This document shows positions 63,358-64,000 of a DNA stretch of 64,000 bases, piece by piece. Positions within the stretch are counted from its first letter, which is position 1; each line of letters begins with the position of its first letter. The position numbers and the translations under genes are program-made. Origin of the DNA: Sphingomonas lycopersici (GTDB taxonomy: Bacteria; Pseudomonadota; Alphaproteobacteria; Sphingomonadales; Sphingomonadaceae); assembly GCF_026130605.1 (NCBI RefSeq), contig NZ_JANFAU010000006.1, positions 124,001-188,000 of the forward strand, in the 5' to 3' direction. Below the pieces are notes generated by a model. It made no database searches, was not told the DNA's origin, and worked only from the letters and a program-made list of their open reading frames with translations.

Positions 63358-64000
63358 GCCACCAGCTCCACATTTCGGGCTTCGACTCCCTCTTTGCTCA
63401 GCCGGCAATGTTCCGCCGCGCTGAGGTTCACGACGTAGGATATCTGTTCGACACCGCTAGGGACGACTCCTCCTGCAAAGCTATCGGGAACGACCCGTGG
63501 AAACCGAGTGTCGACCAGATAGTGATCTTCATCTTCCAGTCGAAACCGGCATCGGTTCCATTCTCGGGATTCGGGATCGGTACAGCCATAGCCGGAGACA
63601 AGGCGCGCGACTTCCTGCCTGTCGGAGGCAGCGCGCATGACGTCGGCTGCAACTCTCGCGACCGAGATGTCACCACCTGCCGTTTCCGCCAGCTGAAACA
63701 CCGCGAGTGTCAACGAGCCTCCCATCGGTGGCAGAAGCTGATCCACAGCTGAAATCGGCACGCTGCGCGTGGCCGATCGACTGGTCGTCTTCACTTCCGC
63801 TGCGACGGTTCCACCGCGGAAGTCGTGGCGCTCGCGAAGCGGACCGCGCCAGAGCCTCCACGCCGTCGGATCAAGGTCAAGCAATGTACGCAGCATCAGC
63901 AGTTCGCCGATCAGGCCCCGGATCTCCTCGATCGAGACTTCAGCAGACGGCATGATCAGCAGAGAGCGGAAATCCTCGATCGTGGTGCGACATGCCTCCA
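63339..64000 (-). CDS. PD-(D/E)XK motif protein (DUF4420), 5' end outside the window
   Basis: Open to the window end: the frame continues upstream of ATG 63953 with no stop to base 64000, and family members have a further N-terminal domain, so the true start lies outside. Visible: EEIRGLIGELLMLRTLLDLD, then ERHDFRGGTVAAEVKTTSRS, the D...E-V-K nuclease motif, and LEDEDHYLVDTRFPRV. This DUF4420 nuclease is known beside GHKL ATPases and cytosine methyltransferases in restriction systems. It should cleave unmodified DNA. Confidence 0.85.
   Translation of the reverse strand, partial: EACRTTIEDFRSLLIMPSAEVSIEEIRGLIGELLMLRTLLDLDPTAWRLWRGPLRERHDFRGGTVAAEVKTTSRSATRSVPISAVDQLLPPMGGSLTLAVFQLAETAGGDISVARVAADVMRAASDRQEVARLVSGYGCTDPESREWNRCRFRLEDEDHYLVDTRFPRVVPDSFAGGVVPSGVEQISYVVNLSAAEHCRLSKEGVEARNVELVACLEHR

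Noticed and set aside
22669..64000. Second copy of the tRNA-Leu 3' end as right attachment site
   Set aside because: None found by eye; the right end is probably outside the window.

Overview
The window is GC-rich DNA with the gene content and codon style of an alphaproteobacterium of the sphingomonad type (Sphingomonas or Sphingobium and relatives). The evidence is a DUF2059 gene sitting between gltD and gltB, extragenic inverted repeats of the kind built on CGGGGTCC and CGTTCGGGC cores, and a conjugative element of the Trb/TraG/RlxS type common in this family. There is no 16S gene here, so the genus is inferred.

Positions 1 to about 22.6 kb are ordinary chromosome: a truncated ribose-5-phosphate isomerase B, two EamA transporters, a thiolase-like and enoyl-CoA hydratase pair, a bifunctional penicillin-binding protein, an SDR-type epimerase with an M28 peptidase, aminopeptidase N, a CsaA-like protein with a glutathione S-transferase, the glutamate synthase set (gltD, a DUF2059 protein, gltB), and uppP with an NDUFA9-like protein. 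Four extragenic repeat clusters lie between these genes.

At 22582-22668 is a tRNA-Leu(CAG), followed at once by a P4-type tyrosine integrase. From there to the window end everything looks like one integrative and conjugative element (ICE) whose far end is not reached. Its transfer half is a complete mating-pair operon on the minus strand (trbB-C-D-E-J-L-F-G-I with copG and traG in front, DUF2274 and an AlpA-like gene behind). Its maintenance and processing half is on the plus strand: ardC, DUF2958, a ParB-like protein, DUF736, then an rdfS-like HTH gene, traF, a lytic transglycosylase, a small acidic protein and the relaxase. A HU gene faces the other way.

Between the two halves is the control region. 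A FecI-type sigma factor, FecR anti-sigma, TonB transducer-receptor and an S9 (lasso-isopeptidase-like) hydrolase face away from a quorum-sensing operon (LuxR, LuxI, a PhyH dioxygenase) that ends in an FseA-like activator split by a +1 frameshift. Next come a QseC-like XRE repressor and a QseM-like DUF2285 antiactivator, with two matching operators between them. This closely parallels the TraR/TraI-FseA-QseM/QseC switch of the Mesorhizobium symbiosis ICE. The most striking new signal is a shared element, GTTACCC-N15-TTGTC. It lies in front of the receptor gene, the sigma gene and the luxR operon, and in a one-mismatch form in front of the HU gene. It looks like the promoter of the element's own FecI-type sigma, and would wire an outer-membrane peptide signal to quorum sensing and transfer.

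Cargo includes an Abi_C abortive-infection gene with an unrecognised neighbour (46.9-49.3 kb). A tightly coupled five-gene minus-strand operon (58.6-64 kb) encodes a PD-(D/E)XK/DUF4420 protein, a GHKL (MORC/MutL-like) ATPase, two unrecognised proteins and a possible PD-(D/E)XK nuclease; it is probably a restriction-type defence system cut by the window end.
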